From Protaetiibacter sp. (GTDB lineage: Bacteria; Actinomycetota; Actinomycetes; Actinomycetales; Microbacteriaceae), in NCBI GenBank assembly GCA_030150265.1, contig JASLGG010000016.1, positions 86,020 to 150,019 of the forward strand: 64,000 bases of DNA, given 5' to 3'. The stretch's first letter is position 1, and each line of letters starts with the position of its first letter. The position numbers and the translations under genes were made by a program. Below the pieces are notes generated by a model. It did not search any database. It was given only the letters and a program-made list of their open reading frames with translations, and was not told the DNA's origin. This document shows, in pieces, positions 50,913 through 59,873 of the stretch.

Positions 50913-53420
50913 GTGACGCAGCACGAGCAGGCTGAGACCGAGAGCGGATACGACTTCCGCCGCATCCAGGAGCACTGGCTCCCCGTGTGGGACGAGCTCC
51001 AGCCGTTCTCCACGAGCGACGCGGACGACGCGAAGCCCCGCAAGTACGTGCTCGACATGTTCCCGTACCCCTCGGGGGACCTGCACATGGGCCACGCGGA
51101 GGCGTATGCCCTCGGCGACATCATCGCGCGCTACTGGCGCCTGCGTGGGCACACGGTGCTGCATCCGATCGGCTGGGACTCCTTCGGCCTGCCCGCCGAG
51201 GGCGCCGCGATCAAGCGCGGCATCGACCCCCGCGAGTGGACCTACGACAACATCGCCCAGCAGCGCGCCTCGATGCGCCGCTACGCGACGAGCTTCGACT
51301 GGGACCGCGTCATCCACACCTCGGACCCCGAGTACTACAAGTGGAACCAGTGGCTGTTCCTCAAGCTCTACGAGAAGGGCCTCGCCTACCGCAAGGCCAG
51401 CTGGGTGAACTGGTGCCCCTTCGACCAGACCGTGCTCGCCAACGAGCAGGTCGTCGACGGGCGCTGCGAGCGTTGCGACAACCTCGTCACCAAGAAGAAG
51501 CTCACCCAGTGGTACTTCAAGATCACCGACTACGCGGATCGGCTGCTCGACGACCTCGAGACGCTCGAGGGCCACTGGCCCTCGAAGGTCATCGCGATGC
51601 AGCGCAACTGGATCGGGCGCTCCCGCGGCGCGGACGTCGAGTTCGAGATCGAGGGACTCGGCCGGCCCGTCACGGTGTTCACGACGCGCCCCGACACGCT
51701 CTTCGGCGCGACCTTCATGGTCGTGGCCCCCGACTCCGAGCTCGCCGCCGAGCTCGTGGCGGGCTCGACCCCCGAGGTGCAGGAGGCCTTCGCGGGCTAC
51801 CTCGCCGAGGTGCAGAAGAAGAACGAGATCGAGCGCCAGGACACCACGCGTGAGAAGACCGGCATCCCGCTCGGGCGCACCGCGGTCAACCCCGTGAACG
51901 GCGAGCGCATCCCGGTGTGGACCGCGGACTACGTGCTCGCCGACTACGGGCACGGCGCCGTCATGGCGGTGCCCGCCCACGACCAGCGCGACCTCGACTT
52001 CGCGCGCGCCTTCGGGCTGCCCGTCCGCGTCGTGGTCGACACCCGCGCGGAGGCGGGCGAGGAGCTGCCGGACCCCGCCGCCACCGGCGAGGCGCTGCCG
52101 GGCGAGGGGCGGATGATCCACTCCGGTCCGCTCGACGGCCTCGGCAAGGCGGATGCCATCCGCCGCGTGATCGAGCTGCTCGAGGAGGCCGGCGCGGGGC
52201 GCGCCGCCACGACCTACCGGCTGCGCGACTGGCTCATCTCGCGCCAGCGCTACTGGGGCACGCCGATCCCGATCCTGCACACCGAGGACGGGCGCGAGAT
52301 CCCGGTCGCCGAGGCGGAGCTGCCCGTGCGGCTGCCCGACTCGCACGGCCTCGACCTGCAGCCGAAGGGCACCTCGCCGCTCGGCGCCGCGGAGGACTGG
52401 GTGAACGTGACGCTGCCCGACGGCACCGTCGCGCGCCGCGACCCGGACACCATGGACACCTTCGTCGACAGCTCGTGGTACTTCCTGCGCTTCCTCTCGC
52501 CGAACGACGACGCGCGGGCCTTCGACCCCGCCGAGGCGGCGAAGTGGGCGCCGGTCGACCAGTACGTCGGCGGCGTGACCCACGCGATCCTGCACCTGCT
52601 CTACGCGCGCTTCATCACCAAGGTGCTCTTCGATCTCGGCTACCTCGACTTCGAGGAGCCCTTCACGGCGCTGCTCAACCAGGGCATGGTGCTCATGGAG
52701 GGCTCGGCCATGTCGAAGAGCCGCGGCAACATCGTGCGCCTCTCCGACCAGCTCGACGAGTTCGGCGTCGACGCCGTGCGCCTCACGATGGCGTTCGCGG
52801 GCCCGCCGGAGGACGACATCGACTGGGCCGACGTCTCGCCCTCCGGCTCGGCGAAGTTCCTCGCGCGGGCCTGGCGCGTGGCGGGCGACGTGACCTCGGA
52901 TGCGGGGGTCGCCTTCGCGGGAGGCGACCCGGCGCTGCGCCGCGCCACGCACCACCTGCTCGCGGACGCGCCGGGGCTCGTGGAGTCGTTCAAGTTCAAC
53001 GTGCTCGTGGCGCGGCTCATGGAGCACGTGAACGTCGTGCGCAAGGCGATCGACACGGGCGTCGGAGGCGGCGATCCGGCGGTGCGCGAGGCCGCGGAGG
53101 CGCTGGCGCTCCTGCTCTCGCTGTTCGCCCCGTACACGGCCGAGGACATGTGGGCGAGGCTCGGCCACGAGCCGGCGGTCGCGCTGCAGACGCTTCCCGC
53201 CGCGGATGAGGCGCTCCTCGTGGAGGAGTCGGTGACGGCGATCGTGCAGGTCGACGGCAAGGTGCGCGACCGGCTCGAGGTGCCGCCGTCGGTGGCCCCC
53301 GAGGAGCTCGAGGCGCTGGCGCGCGCGTCGGAGTCCGTGGTGCGCGCGGTGGGCGAGCGCGAGATCGTGAAGGTCATCGTGCACGCCCCTCGAGTCGTCA
53401 ACATCGTGACGCGGGGCTGA
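50913..53420 (+). CDS. leuS: Leucyl-tRNA synthetase
   Basis: This 835-residue class I enzyme charges tRNA-Leu. It starts at GTG 50913 (MTQHEQAETESGYDF). The HIGH motif is in DMFPYPSGDLHMGHAEAY. The editing domain carries VFTTRPDTLFGATFMVVAPDS and the conserved threonine-rich stretch, and the KMSKS signature is in GSAMSKSRGNIV. The anticodon-binding and C-terminal domains follow (WARLGHEPAVALQTLPAADEALL, VDGKVRDRLEVP). The length fits bacterial enzymes. No T-box leader is seen. Confidence 0.98.
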   Translation: MTQHEQAETESGYDFRRIQEHWLPVWDELQPFSTSDADDAKPRKYVLDMFPYPSGDLHMGHAEAYALGDIIARYWRLRGHTVLHPIGWDSFGLPAEGAAIKRGIDPREWTYDNIAQQRASMRRYATSFDWDRVIHTSDPEYYKWNQWLFLKLYEKGLAYRKASWVNWCPFDQTVLANEQVVDGRCERCDNLVTKKKLTQWYFKITDYADRLLDDLETLEGHWPSKVIAMQRNWIGRSRGADVEFEIEGLGRPVTVFTTRPDTLFGATFMVVAPDSELAAELVAGSTPEVQEAFAGYLAEVQKKNEIERQDTTREKTGIPLGRTAVNPVNGERIPVWTADYVLADYGHGAVMAVPAHDQRDLDFARAFGLPVRVVVDTRAEAGEELPDPAATGEALPGEGRMIHSGPLDGLGKADAIRRVIELLEEAGAGRAATTYRLRDWLISRQRYWGTPIPILHTEDGREIPVAEAELPVRLPDSHGLDLQPKGTSPLGAAEDWVNVTLPDGTVARRDPDTMDTFVDSSWYFLRFLSPNDDARAFDPAEAAKWAPVDQYVGGVTHAILHLLYARFITKVLFDLGYLDFEEPFTALLNQGMVLMEGSAMSKSRGNIVRLSDQLDEFGVDAVRLTMAFAGPPEDDIDWADVSPSGSAKFLARAWRVAGDVTSDAGVAFAGGDPALRRATHHLLADAPGLVESFKFNVLVARLMEHVNVVRKAIDTGVGGGDPAVREAAEALALLLSLFAPYTAEDMWARLGHEPAVALQTLPAADEALLVEESVTAIVQVDGKVRDRLEVPPSVAPEELEALARASESVVRAVGEREIVKVIVHAPRVVNIVTRG

Positions 53421-53481
53421 TCCTCCACACATCCGTGGTCCGGGCCCGCGGGGCCAGGTGACGCGCGCCTAGCCTGCCCGG

Positions 53482-54132
53482 GTGAGCGAACGTCCCGACC
53501 CCAGCACCTCCCGCGCCCGGGTGCGCCGTGGGGTCGGGGCGTCGCTCGTCGTGCTGCTCGCCGGGGCCGCGATCGCCGTCTTCGTCACGATGGTCACGCC
53601 GCACGGCGGGGCGCGGGACGCCGCGGCCGCGGCGCCGGACGCAGGTGCTCCGGGTGCCGTCGGCACGGCCGGCGCCGAGGGGCTCGCGCTCGTCGGCGCC
53701 TCGGCGGGCGCCATCTTCGTGCACGTGCTGGGTCAGGTCGCGCGGCCCGGGCTCTACGAGCTGCACGCGGGCGATCGGGTGTTCGACGCGATCGCGGCGG
53801 CGGGCGGCCTGACGGAGGCGGCCGACCCGGCCGGGGTCAATCTCGCACGGCTGCTCGCCGACGGCGAGCAGCTCGCTGTCCCCGCGGTGGGGGAGGCGCC
53901 GGCAGCGGGCGCGGCGGCGGCCTCCGGCTACACCGCCGACGGCCGGATCGACCTCAACACCGCCGACGTGGCCGCTCTCGACACCCTGCCGCGCATCGGC
54001 CCGGCGATCGCGCAGCGCATCGTCGACTGGCGCACCGCCAACGGGCCGTTCTCCTCGGTCGACGACCTGCTCGCCGTGAGCGGCATCGGGGCGAAGACCA
54101 TCGAGGCGCTACGGCCGCTGGTGGTGCCGTGA
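53482..54132 (+). CDS. comEA: ComEA-like DNA-binding competence protein
   Basis: This 216-residue membrane-anchored protein starts at GTG 53482; TAGCCT (53470-53475) six bases earlier gives a leaderless message. One membrane segment (VVLLAGAAIAVFVTMV) is followed by an SLBB domain (IFVHVLGQVARPGLYELHAGDRVFDAIAAAGGL). The C-terminus has two helix-hairpin-helix motifs (RIDLNTADVAALDTLPRIGPAIAQRIVDWR, SVDDLLAVSGIGAKTIEALRPLV) that bind double-stranded DNA. It overlaps comEC. Confidence 0.93.
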   Translation: MSERPDPSTSRARVRRGVGASLVVLLAGAAIAVFVTMVTPHGGARDAAAAAPDAGAPGAVGTAGAEGLALVGASAGAIFVHVLGQVARPGLYELHAGDRVFDAIAAAGGLTEAADPAGVNLARLLADGEQLAVPAVGEAPAAGAAAASGYTADGRIDLNTADVAALDTLPRIGPAIAQRIVDWRTANGPFSSVDDLLAVSGIGAKTIEALRPLVVP

Positions 54133-56447
54133 ACGCGTCGTCGGGCGCGACGGCGACGCGCACCTCGAGTCGGCTCCGGCGTGCGGAGCTGAGGCTCGCA
54201 CCGGCGGCGCTCGGCGCCTGGGCGGCGGCAGGAGCGCTCATCGGCTGCGCGCCGGACGCGCCTCTCGGCCTCGTCGCGGGGGCGCTCTGGGCTGCGGCCG
54301 CGCTGGCGGTGCTCGTCGGCATCCGGGTGCGGGCGCTCCTCGCCGTGTCGATCGCGTTGACGGCCGCGGCGCTCGTGGCGACCGTCGTGGCGGTTCGGGT
54401 TCCGGAACGTGTGCCGCCGGCCCTGCTCGCGGCGGCGGGCGGGGCTCCGGTCGAGCTCGACCTCGTGGTCACCGGTGCCGGGCACGCGGATCGGGTCGCG
54501 GGTCTCGCGAGCGTCGCGGGTTCGCCGGGGTCGGCCTCCGTGCTCGTCTTCCTGGAGCAGCCGCTCGAGGTCCGCATCGGAGAGCGCTGGGTGGTGCCCG
54601 CCCGGCTGCGGCCGACCGAGCCGGGCGACGACGTCGCCTTCCTCGCGTTCGCGCAGGGGGAGCCGCGGCGGCTCGGGCGCCCGCCTCCGCTCCTCGAGGC
54701 GGCATCCGCTCTGCGCGAGGGGTTCGCCCGGGTGAGCGAGACGCTCCCGGGCGACGGCGCTCAGCTGCTGCCCGGACTCGCGGTCGGCGACACCCGGCGG
54801 GTGGGCGAGGGGCTCGATGCAGCCATGAAGGCGGCGTCGCTCACGCACCTCACCGCGGTGTCCGGTGCGAACTGCGCCATCGTCGTCGGGGCCGCCTTCG
54901 CGGCATGCGCGGCGCTCGGCCTCTCGCGGGGCGTGCGCGTCGCGGCCTCGCTCGCCGCCCTCGCGGGCTTCGTGGTGCTCGTCACCCCCGAGCCGAGCGT
55001 GCTGCGCGCCGCGGCGATGGGCGGCATCGTCCTGCTGGCACTTGCGGCCGGGCGCCCGACGCGAGGGGTCCCGGCGCTGTGCCTCGCGATCGTCGTGCTG
55101 CTCGTGATCGATCCCTGGCTCGCCCGGTCGTTCGGCTTCGCGCTCTCCGCGCTCGCGACGGCGGGCCTGCTGCTGCTCGCCGGGCCGCTCGCCGGTGCCT
55201 TCGCGCGGTGGATGCCGCATCCGCTCGCGCTCCTCATCGCCGTGCCGCTCGCCGCGCAGCTCGCCTGTCAGCCGGTGCTGCTCCTGCTGAGCCCGACGCT
55301 GCCGCTCTGGGGAGTCCCCGCCAACCTGCTCGCGGCTCCGGCGGCGCCCCTCGCGACGGTCGTCGGGCTGATCGCCTGCCTGCTGGTGCCGGTGGCTCCG
55401 CCGGTCGCTGCGGGCCTCGCGGCGATCGCGTGGGTGCCGTCGTCCTGGGTCGCGGCGATCGCCCGGCTCGCCGAGCGGCTCCCGGGAGCGCGGATGCCGT
55501 GGCCCGAGGGCGCGCTCGGCGTCGTCCTCGTCGTGGCTTTGAGCATCGCGGGCCTCGTGGCGGCGCTCGGACCGGCCGGCGCGTGGTGGCGACGGCTCGC
55601 CGCCTACGTGCTCCTCGTCGGCCTCACGGGATATCTGGGAGCGCTCGGCGGCATCCGGGCGCAACAGCTGCTCACCCGCCCCGCGGACTGGCAGGTCGCG
55701 ATGTGCGACGTCGGCCAGGGCGACGCGACGCTCATCCGCTCGGAGGGAGCGGTCGCCCTCGTCGACACCGGCCCCGACCCCGCGGCGCTCCGTGCCTGTC
55801 TCGACGAGCTCGGCCTCTCGCGCATCGACCTGCTCGTGCTCACCCACGGCGACCTCGATCATGTGGGCGGAACCGAGGCGGTGCTGGGCCGGGTGGGGAT
55901 CGCGCTCGTCGGGCCGCCCGGCGACCGCGCCGACGAGCGGCGCAGCGAGGCGCTGCGGGCCGCCGGTGCGCGTGTCGAGCCCGCGCGCACGGGCATGGCG
56001 GGGCGCCTCGGCGCGCTCGACTGGCGTGTGCTCTGGCCGCCGGAACGCGGGGTCGAACCGGGGAACCCCGCGAGCGTCACGATGCTCGTCACGCCGTCCG
56101 CCGGATGCGCGGCCTGCGTCAGCGCGCTCCTGCTCGGCGACCTCGGCGAGGAGTCGCAGCAGCGGCTGCTCGCCTCGGCTCATCCACCGCCCGTCGACGT
56201 GCTCAAGGTCGCCCACCACGGTTCCGGCGACTTCAGCGAGGCGCTCTACGCCCGGGCCTCCGCGACGGTCGCCCTCGTCGGCGTCGGCGCGGGCAACAGC
56301 TACGGGCATCCGACACGGCGGGCGCTCGACGCGCTCGCGGCATCCGGCAGCACGGTGCTCCGCACCGACCTCGACGGGCTCATCCTCGTGGCACCGCCCG
56401 AGGCGCCCGGGCAGCCGCCGCGGGTGTGGAGCTCGCGGTCGCCGTGA
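54129..56447 (+). CDS. comEC: ComEC/Rec2-family DNA channel protein
   Basis: This 772-residue multi-pass protein forms the channel for single-stranded DNA in natural transformation. It starts at GTG 54129 inside the end of comEA. Membrane segments occupy residues about 15-85 and 225-510; the competence domain has LLPGLAVGDTRRV and AASLTHLTAVSGANCAIVVGA. The C-terminal 270 residues are a metallo-beta-lactamase-like domain (QVAMCDVGQGDATLIRSEGAVALVDTGPDP, LTHGDLDHVGG, VLKVAHHGSGDFSEALY) that may degrade the non-entering strand. Confidence 0.95.
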   Translation: MNASSGATATRTSSRLRRAELRLAPAALGAWAAAGALIGCAPDAPLGLVAGALWAAAALAVLVGIRVRALLAVSIALTAAALVATVVAVRVPERVPPALLAAAGGAPVELDLVVTGAGHADRVAGLASVAGSPGSASVLVFLEQPLEVRIGERWVVPARLRPTEPGDDVAFLAFAQGEPRRLGRPPPLLEAASALREGFARVSETLPGDGAQLLPGLAVGDTRRVGEGLDAAMKAASLTHLTAVSGANCAIVVGAAFAACAALGLSRGVRVAASLAALAGFVVLVTPEPSVLRAAAMGGIVLLALAAGRPTRGVPALCLAIVVLLVIDPWLARSFGFALSALATAGLLLLAGPLAGAFARWMPHPLALLIAVPLAAQLACQPVLLLLSPTLPLWGVPANLLAAPAAPLATVVGLIACLLVPVAPPVAAGLAAIAWVPSSWVAAIARLAERLPGARMPWPEGALGVVLVVALSIAGLVAALGPAGAWWRRLAAYVLLVGLTGYLGALGGIRAQQLLTRPADWQVAMCDVGQGDATLIRSEGAVALVDTGPDPAALRACLDELGLSRIDLLVLTHGDLDHVGGTEAVLGRVGIALVGPPGDRADERRSEALRAAGARVEPARTGMAGRLGALDWRVLWPPERGVEPGNPASVTMLVTPSAGCAACVSALLLGDLGEESQQRLLASAHPPPVDVLKVAHHGSGDFSEALYARASATVALVGVGAGNSYGHPTRRALDALAASGSTVLRTDLDGLILVAPPEAPGQPPRVWSSRSP

Positions 56448-56485
56448 GCCGGGCGTGCGTCGCCCGCGCTCGTTAGGCTGGACGC

Positions 56486-57505
56486 ATGGCGGGACGGGCG
56501 GCGGCGAAGGGCACCACGACGACGATCCCGCAGCTCGGCTGGGATCGCGTGCAACCCGCGCCCGTGGTGCTCGTCACCGGGCCCGAGACACTGCTCGCCG
56601 AGCGCGCGATCCGTGCGGTGCGCGAGCGGATGCGGGACGCCGATCCGAGCGTCGAGGTCTCCGACATCGACGCCGGCCAGTACGCGCCGGGCGAGCTGCT
56701 CACCCTCGCGAGCCCCTCGCTGTTCGCGGAGCCGCGGCTCATCCGGGTGAGCCAGGTCGAGAAGGCCACCGACGCCTTCCTCGAGGAGGCGCTCGCCTAT
56801 CTCGCCGAGCCCGCCGACGACACCGTGCTCGTGCTGCGCCACGGCGGCGGGGTGCGCGGCAAGAAGCTGCTCGACGCCATCCGCGGAGGTCTCGGTGCGG
56901 GCGTCGAGGTCGTGTGCGCCGAGCTCAAGCGCGAGGGCGACAAGGTCGACTTCGCGGCCGCCGAGTTCCGCGCGGCCGGGCGGAAGGCCACCCCGGGCGC
57001 CGTGCGCGCCCTCGTCTCCGCCTTCACCGACGACCTCGCGGAGCTCGCGGCGGCCTGCCGGCAGCTCGTCTCCGACACCGACGGCGACATCACGGAGGCG
57101 GTGGTCGACCGGTACTACGCCGGCCGCGCCGAGGTCACCGCCTTCGCGGTGGCCGACGCCGCGATCGCCGGGCGGCCGGGGGAGGCGCTCGGCCTGCTGC
57201 GGCACGCGCTCGCCTCCGGCTCCGACCCCGTGCCGATGGTGGCCGCGTTCGCCACCAAGGTGCGCACGATGGCGAAGCTCGCGGGCGCCCGCGGCTCCTC
57301 GAACGACCTCGCCCGCCAGTTCGGGCTGCAGGCCTGGCAGGTCGACCGCGCCCGCCGCGACCTGCAGGGCTGGACCGACGAGGGGCTCGCCCGCGCGATC
57401 GAGTCGCTCGCCGCCGCCGACGCCCAGGTCAAGGGCGCGGGACGCGACCCCGTCTACGCGCTCGAGCGCATGGTCGGCGTCATCGCGTCCCGGGGAACGG
57501 CCTGA
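56486..57505 (+). CDS. holA: DNA polymerase III delta subunit
   Basis: This 339-residue clamp-loader subunit starts at ATG 56486, six bases after TAGGCT, a leaderless -10 box. The N-terminal domain contacts the sliding clamp (PVVLVTGPETLLAERAIRAVRERM, LASPSLFAEPRLIRVSQVEKA). The C-terminal helical domain has AGRKATPGAVRALVSAFTDDLAELAAACRQL and VPMVAAFATKVRTMAKLAGARG. The position after comEC and before rpsT is conserved in actinobacteria. Confidence 0.94.
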   Translation: MAGRAAAKGTTTTIPQLGWDRVQPAPVVLVTGPETLLAERAIRAVRERMRDADPSVEVSDIDAGQYAPGELLTLASPSLFAEPRLIRVSQVEKATDAFLEEALAYLAEPADDTVLVLRHGGGVRGKKLLDAIRGGLGAGVEVVCAELKREGDKVDFAAAEFRAAGRKATPGAVRALVSAFTDDLAELAAACRQLVSDTDGDITEAVVDRYYAGRAEVTAFAVADAAIAGRPGEALGLLRHALASGSDPVPMVAAFATKVRTMAKLAGARGSSNDLARQFGLQAWQVDRARRDLQGWTDEGLARAIESLAAADAQVKGAGRDPVYALERMVGVIASRGTA

Positions 57506-57507
57506 CC

Positions 57508-58017
57508 GTGGAGCGCCTCGCGACGCCCGCCGACCATCCGGCCGTCGTGCGTATCGAGCGCGCGGCGGGCGAACTGTTCCGCGGGGTCGACATGCCCGAG
57601 ATCGCCGACGACGAGCCGATCGACGCGGATGCCTTCGCCCGCGTCGCCGCGGCGGGCGGCGCGCTGCTGTGGGAGCTCGACGGCGTCGCGGTGGGCTATC
57701 TGCTGCTCGAGGCGCTCGACGACACCGCGCACATCGAGCAGCTGAGCGTCGACCCGGCATCCGGACGCCGGGGGATCGGCACCGCGCTGCTCGCGGTGGC
57801 CGACGAGTGGGCACGCGAGCGCGGCCTCTCGGCCGTCACGCTCACGACCTTCCGCGACGTGCCGTGGAACGCGGGCTTCTACGCCCGCCGCGACTTCCGC
57901 ATCCTCGCCCCCGCCGAGTGCGGCCCGGGGCTCCGCCGCCGGATGCGCGCGGAGGCCGAGCACGGCCTCGACCGCTGGCCGCGCGTGGCGATGCGCCGCG
58001 AGCTCGGCCCGCGCTGA
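57508..58017 (+). CDS. GNAT-family acetyltransferase
   Basis: This 169-residue N-acetyltransferase starts at GTG 57508, 2 bp after the holA stop. The acetyl-CoA site is HIEQLSVDPASGRRGIGTALLAVADEWARERG (motif A, RxxGxG). TTFRDVPWNAGFYARRDFRIL is motif B. It is probably cotranscribed with holA. The substrate is unknown. Confidence 0.85.
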   Translation: MERLATPADHPAVVRIERAAGELFRGVDMPEIADDEPIDADAFARVAAAGGALLWELDGVAVGYLLLEALDDTAHIEQLSVDPASGRRGIGTALLAVADEWARERGLSAVTLTTFRDVPWNAGFYARRDFRILAPAECGPGLRRRMRAEAEHGLDRWPRVAMRRELGPR

Positions 58018-58058
58018 CCCTCCGGTCCGGTCCGGTCGCCCACATCAAGGACTTTCTC

Positions 58059-58141
58059 TCCCGAATCAAGGAGTCGGCGTGATCTGAGTGACGGATGAGC
58101 CTCATCCGTCACGGCAGCCCCACCATCTCCTTGATTCGGGA
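58059..58141. terminator. Nested palindrome between convergent genes
   Basis: The outer arms TCCCGAATCAAGGAG (58059-58073) and CTCCTTGATTCGGGA (58127-58141) enclose inner arms GTGACGGATGA (58088-58098) and TCATCCGTCAC (58102-58112). Both levels pair perfectly. It lies between the convergent GNAT and rpsT genes and can act in both directions, but it has no T tract. Confidence 0.65.
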
Positions 58142-58212
58142 GGAGAATTCCTCGATCCGGGATGCGGGGGAGCCGGCCGCGGCGCAGCAACAGGTCGAGG
58201 CCGGGGAACGGA

Positions 58213-58246
58213 AACGGGCCCCGCACCCGAAGGTGCGAGGCCCGTT
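58213..58246 (-). terminator. rpsT terminator
   Basis: AACGGGCCCCGCACC (58213-58227) and GGTGCGAGGCCCGTT (58232-58246) pair with one mismatch around a 4-nt loop. Read on the minus strand it stands 15 bp after the rpsT stop and is followed by TTTCC. Confidence 0.8.
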
Positions 58247-58261
58247 CGACAGGAGAAGCGC

Positions 58262-58522
58262 TCAGAGCGCGGCGACCTGCTTCGCGATCGCCGACTTGCG
58301 GTTCGCGGCCTGGTTCTTGTGGATGACGCCCTTGCTCACGGCCTTGTCGAGCTTCTTCGCGGCGGTTCCGAAGGCGGCCTCGGCCTTGGCCTTGTCGCCG
58401 GCGGCGATGGCCTCGCGAGTGGCGCGCACGACGGTCTTGAGCTCGCTCTTGACGGCCTTGTTGCGCTCCTGGGCCTTCTTGTTGGTGCCGATGCGCTTGA
58501 TCTGCGACTTGATGTTCGCCAT
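58262..58522 (-). CDS. rpsT: 30S ribosomal protein S20
   Basis: This 86-residue, lysine-rich, helical protein binds 16S rRNA. It starts at ATG 58522 (MANIKSQIKRIGTNKKAQERNKAVKS); the longer open frame is not used. KLDKAVSKGVIHKNQAANRKSAIAKQVAAL is the conserved C-terminus. The length is standard. It is read towards its own terminator and convergent with the holA unit. Confidence 0.98.
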   Translation of the reverse strand: MANIKSQIKRIGTNKKAQERNKAVKSELKTVVRATREAIAAGDKAKAEAAFGTAAKKLDKAVSKGVIHKNQAANRKSAIAKQVAAL

Positions 58523-58667
58523 GGATGTGTCTTTCGTTCTGGAACGGATGGGTGAGTGCCGTCTGCGGTAGAGGGGCGCATCCCGGCGAATCGCGTGTTG
58601 TGGGGCACGCGGAAACCAAGGGTCAACGTTACCAGCCGATCGCATCACCGGCAACGCGCGCCGCTGC

Positions 58668-59873
58668 TCAGACGAGCCAGCGGTGCGGCAGGGGAGGCAG
58701 GGCCGTGCCCTCCTCGCCGAGCAACAGTCGGGTTAGCATGCCCTCGACGGGCGGAGCGTCGCCGCCCAGCGCCCCGTCCAGCAGCGCGAGAGCCTCGTCG
58801 AGTCGCTCGGTCGCCTCGACGAGGCGAAGGGCGGTGAGCAGCGAGAGATCCTGCAGATCCTCGACACCGTCCGACTCCGCGCCGCCGAAGTCGAGAGGCA
58901 CCGCGGTCGCTGATCGGAGCGCGTGGCCGATTGCCGCGGCGACCTTGGGCGGCTGAACAGCGGCGGCGTCCGGATCCCGTGCGAGCGCGGCTGCGCTCAG
59001 GTGGGCCACCAGCCGCTGGGCGAGCGCCGCGCCGAGTGCCGCCAGCTGCAGGCCGCCGGTGAGCGCCATCGTCAGCGTGAAGTCGAGGAATCCCGACTGA
59101 GAGCGGGCCTCGACGCCCGCGACTGTGGCGGCGAACAGCGGATTGACGCTGGGACCCTCAAGGCGCCGCTCGATCGCATCGCCCAATGCGGTGACGCCCG
59201 AGCGCCAGGCGTGCTCGATCGGTGCCACGTCGCGGATGCTGACCGGCCGCTGCCGGCCCGCATGCGGCCACACGGATTCGTCGTGCACCAGCGCACGGTG
59301 TCGAGCGAGCAACCGCTCGCCGGCATGCACGAGCCGTCCCGCCGCGATGAGTGCGGCGGCCGTCGAGACGAAGTGGCCGTTGATGAGCGTGATGACGGTT
59401 CCCGGCGCGGCGAGATCGATCTCGAAGCCATCGCCTCTGACGGCGGCCGCCCACCACGCGGCTGGAACCACATCGCCGCAGCCGTAGGACGCGGTCCAGG
59501 CGCCTTCCGCGTCGGGTAGCGGGGTGAGAGCGGATCGGGCGACCTGCCGGAAGACCTCCGGAGCGATGCCGCTGCCACCGTGCGAGAGCTGCTCTGCCTT
59601 GCACGCCGAGATGAGGCGGAGCGCCTCGCCGTCCAGACGTGCCCGAGGCCCCAGCAGGTGCGCGGCGAGCAGCTCCTCGCCTCCGGGGGAGCGGATGCCG
59701 TCGAGCTGGCCGAGCAGCGTGTCGAAGCCGTAGATGGGCGTGTGTCGGGGATCCGCGAGTACAGTCTCGACCGCCACGCGCTCGCGTTCGACGACGGTCT
59801 GCGCATCCGTCCAGGCATCGGGGCGACGTCCCCCGAGCGACCCCACGACTCGGGCGATCGCCGCGCGGCTCAT
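58668..59873 (-). CDS. Divergent aromatic ammonia-lyase (HAL/PAL-like) homologue
   Basis: This 401-residue protein is clearly built on the histidine/phenylalanine ammonia-lyase fold but is about 100 residues short. Matches in order are TPIYGFDTLLGQLDG (Tyr48, like YGxNTGFG), LLAAHLLGPRARLDGEALRLISACKAEQLSHGGSGI (SHAxGxG...L...GxSGI), ASYGCGDVVPAAW in place of the MIO motif GASGDLAPLA, LINGHFVSTAAALIA, QSGFLDFTLTMALTGGLQL, and GVEDLQDLSLLTALRL near the end. The MIO tripeptide Ala-Ser-Gly is replaced by Gly-Cys-Gly (131-133). It overlaps the stop of a membrane protein gene (ATGA at 59870-59873). Whether it is a lyase, a mutase or a binding protein is open. Confidence 0.72.
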   Translation of the reverse strand: MSRAAIARVVGSLGGRRPDAWTDAQTVVERERVAVETVLADPRHTPIYGFDTLLGQLDGIRSPGGEELLAAHLLGPRARLDGEALRLISACKAEQLSHGGSGIAPEVFRQVARSALTPLPDAEGAWTASYGCGDVVPAAWWAAAVRGDGFEIDLAAPGTVITLINGHFVSTAAALIAAGRLVHAGERLLARHRALVHDESVWPHAGRQRPVSIRDVAPIEHAWRSGVTALGDAIERRLEGPSVNPLFAATVAGVEARSQSGFLDFTLTMALTGGLQLAALGAALAQRLVAHLSAAALARDPDAAAVQPPKVAAAIGHALRSATAVPLDFGGAESDGVEDLQDLSLLTALRLVEATERLDEALALLDGALGGDAPPVEGMLTRLLLGEEGTALPPLPHRWLV

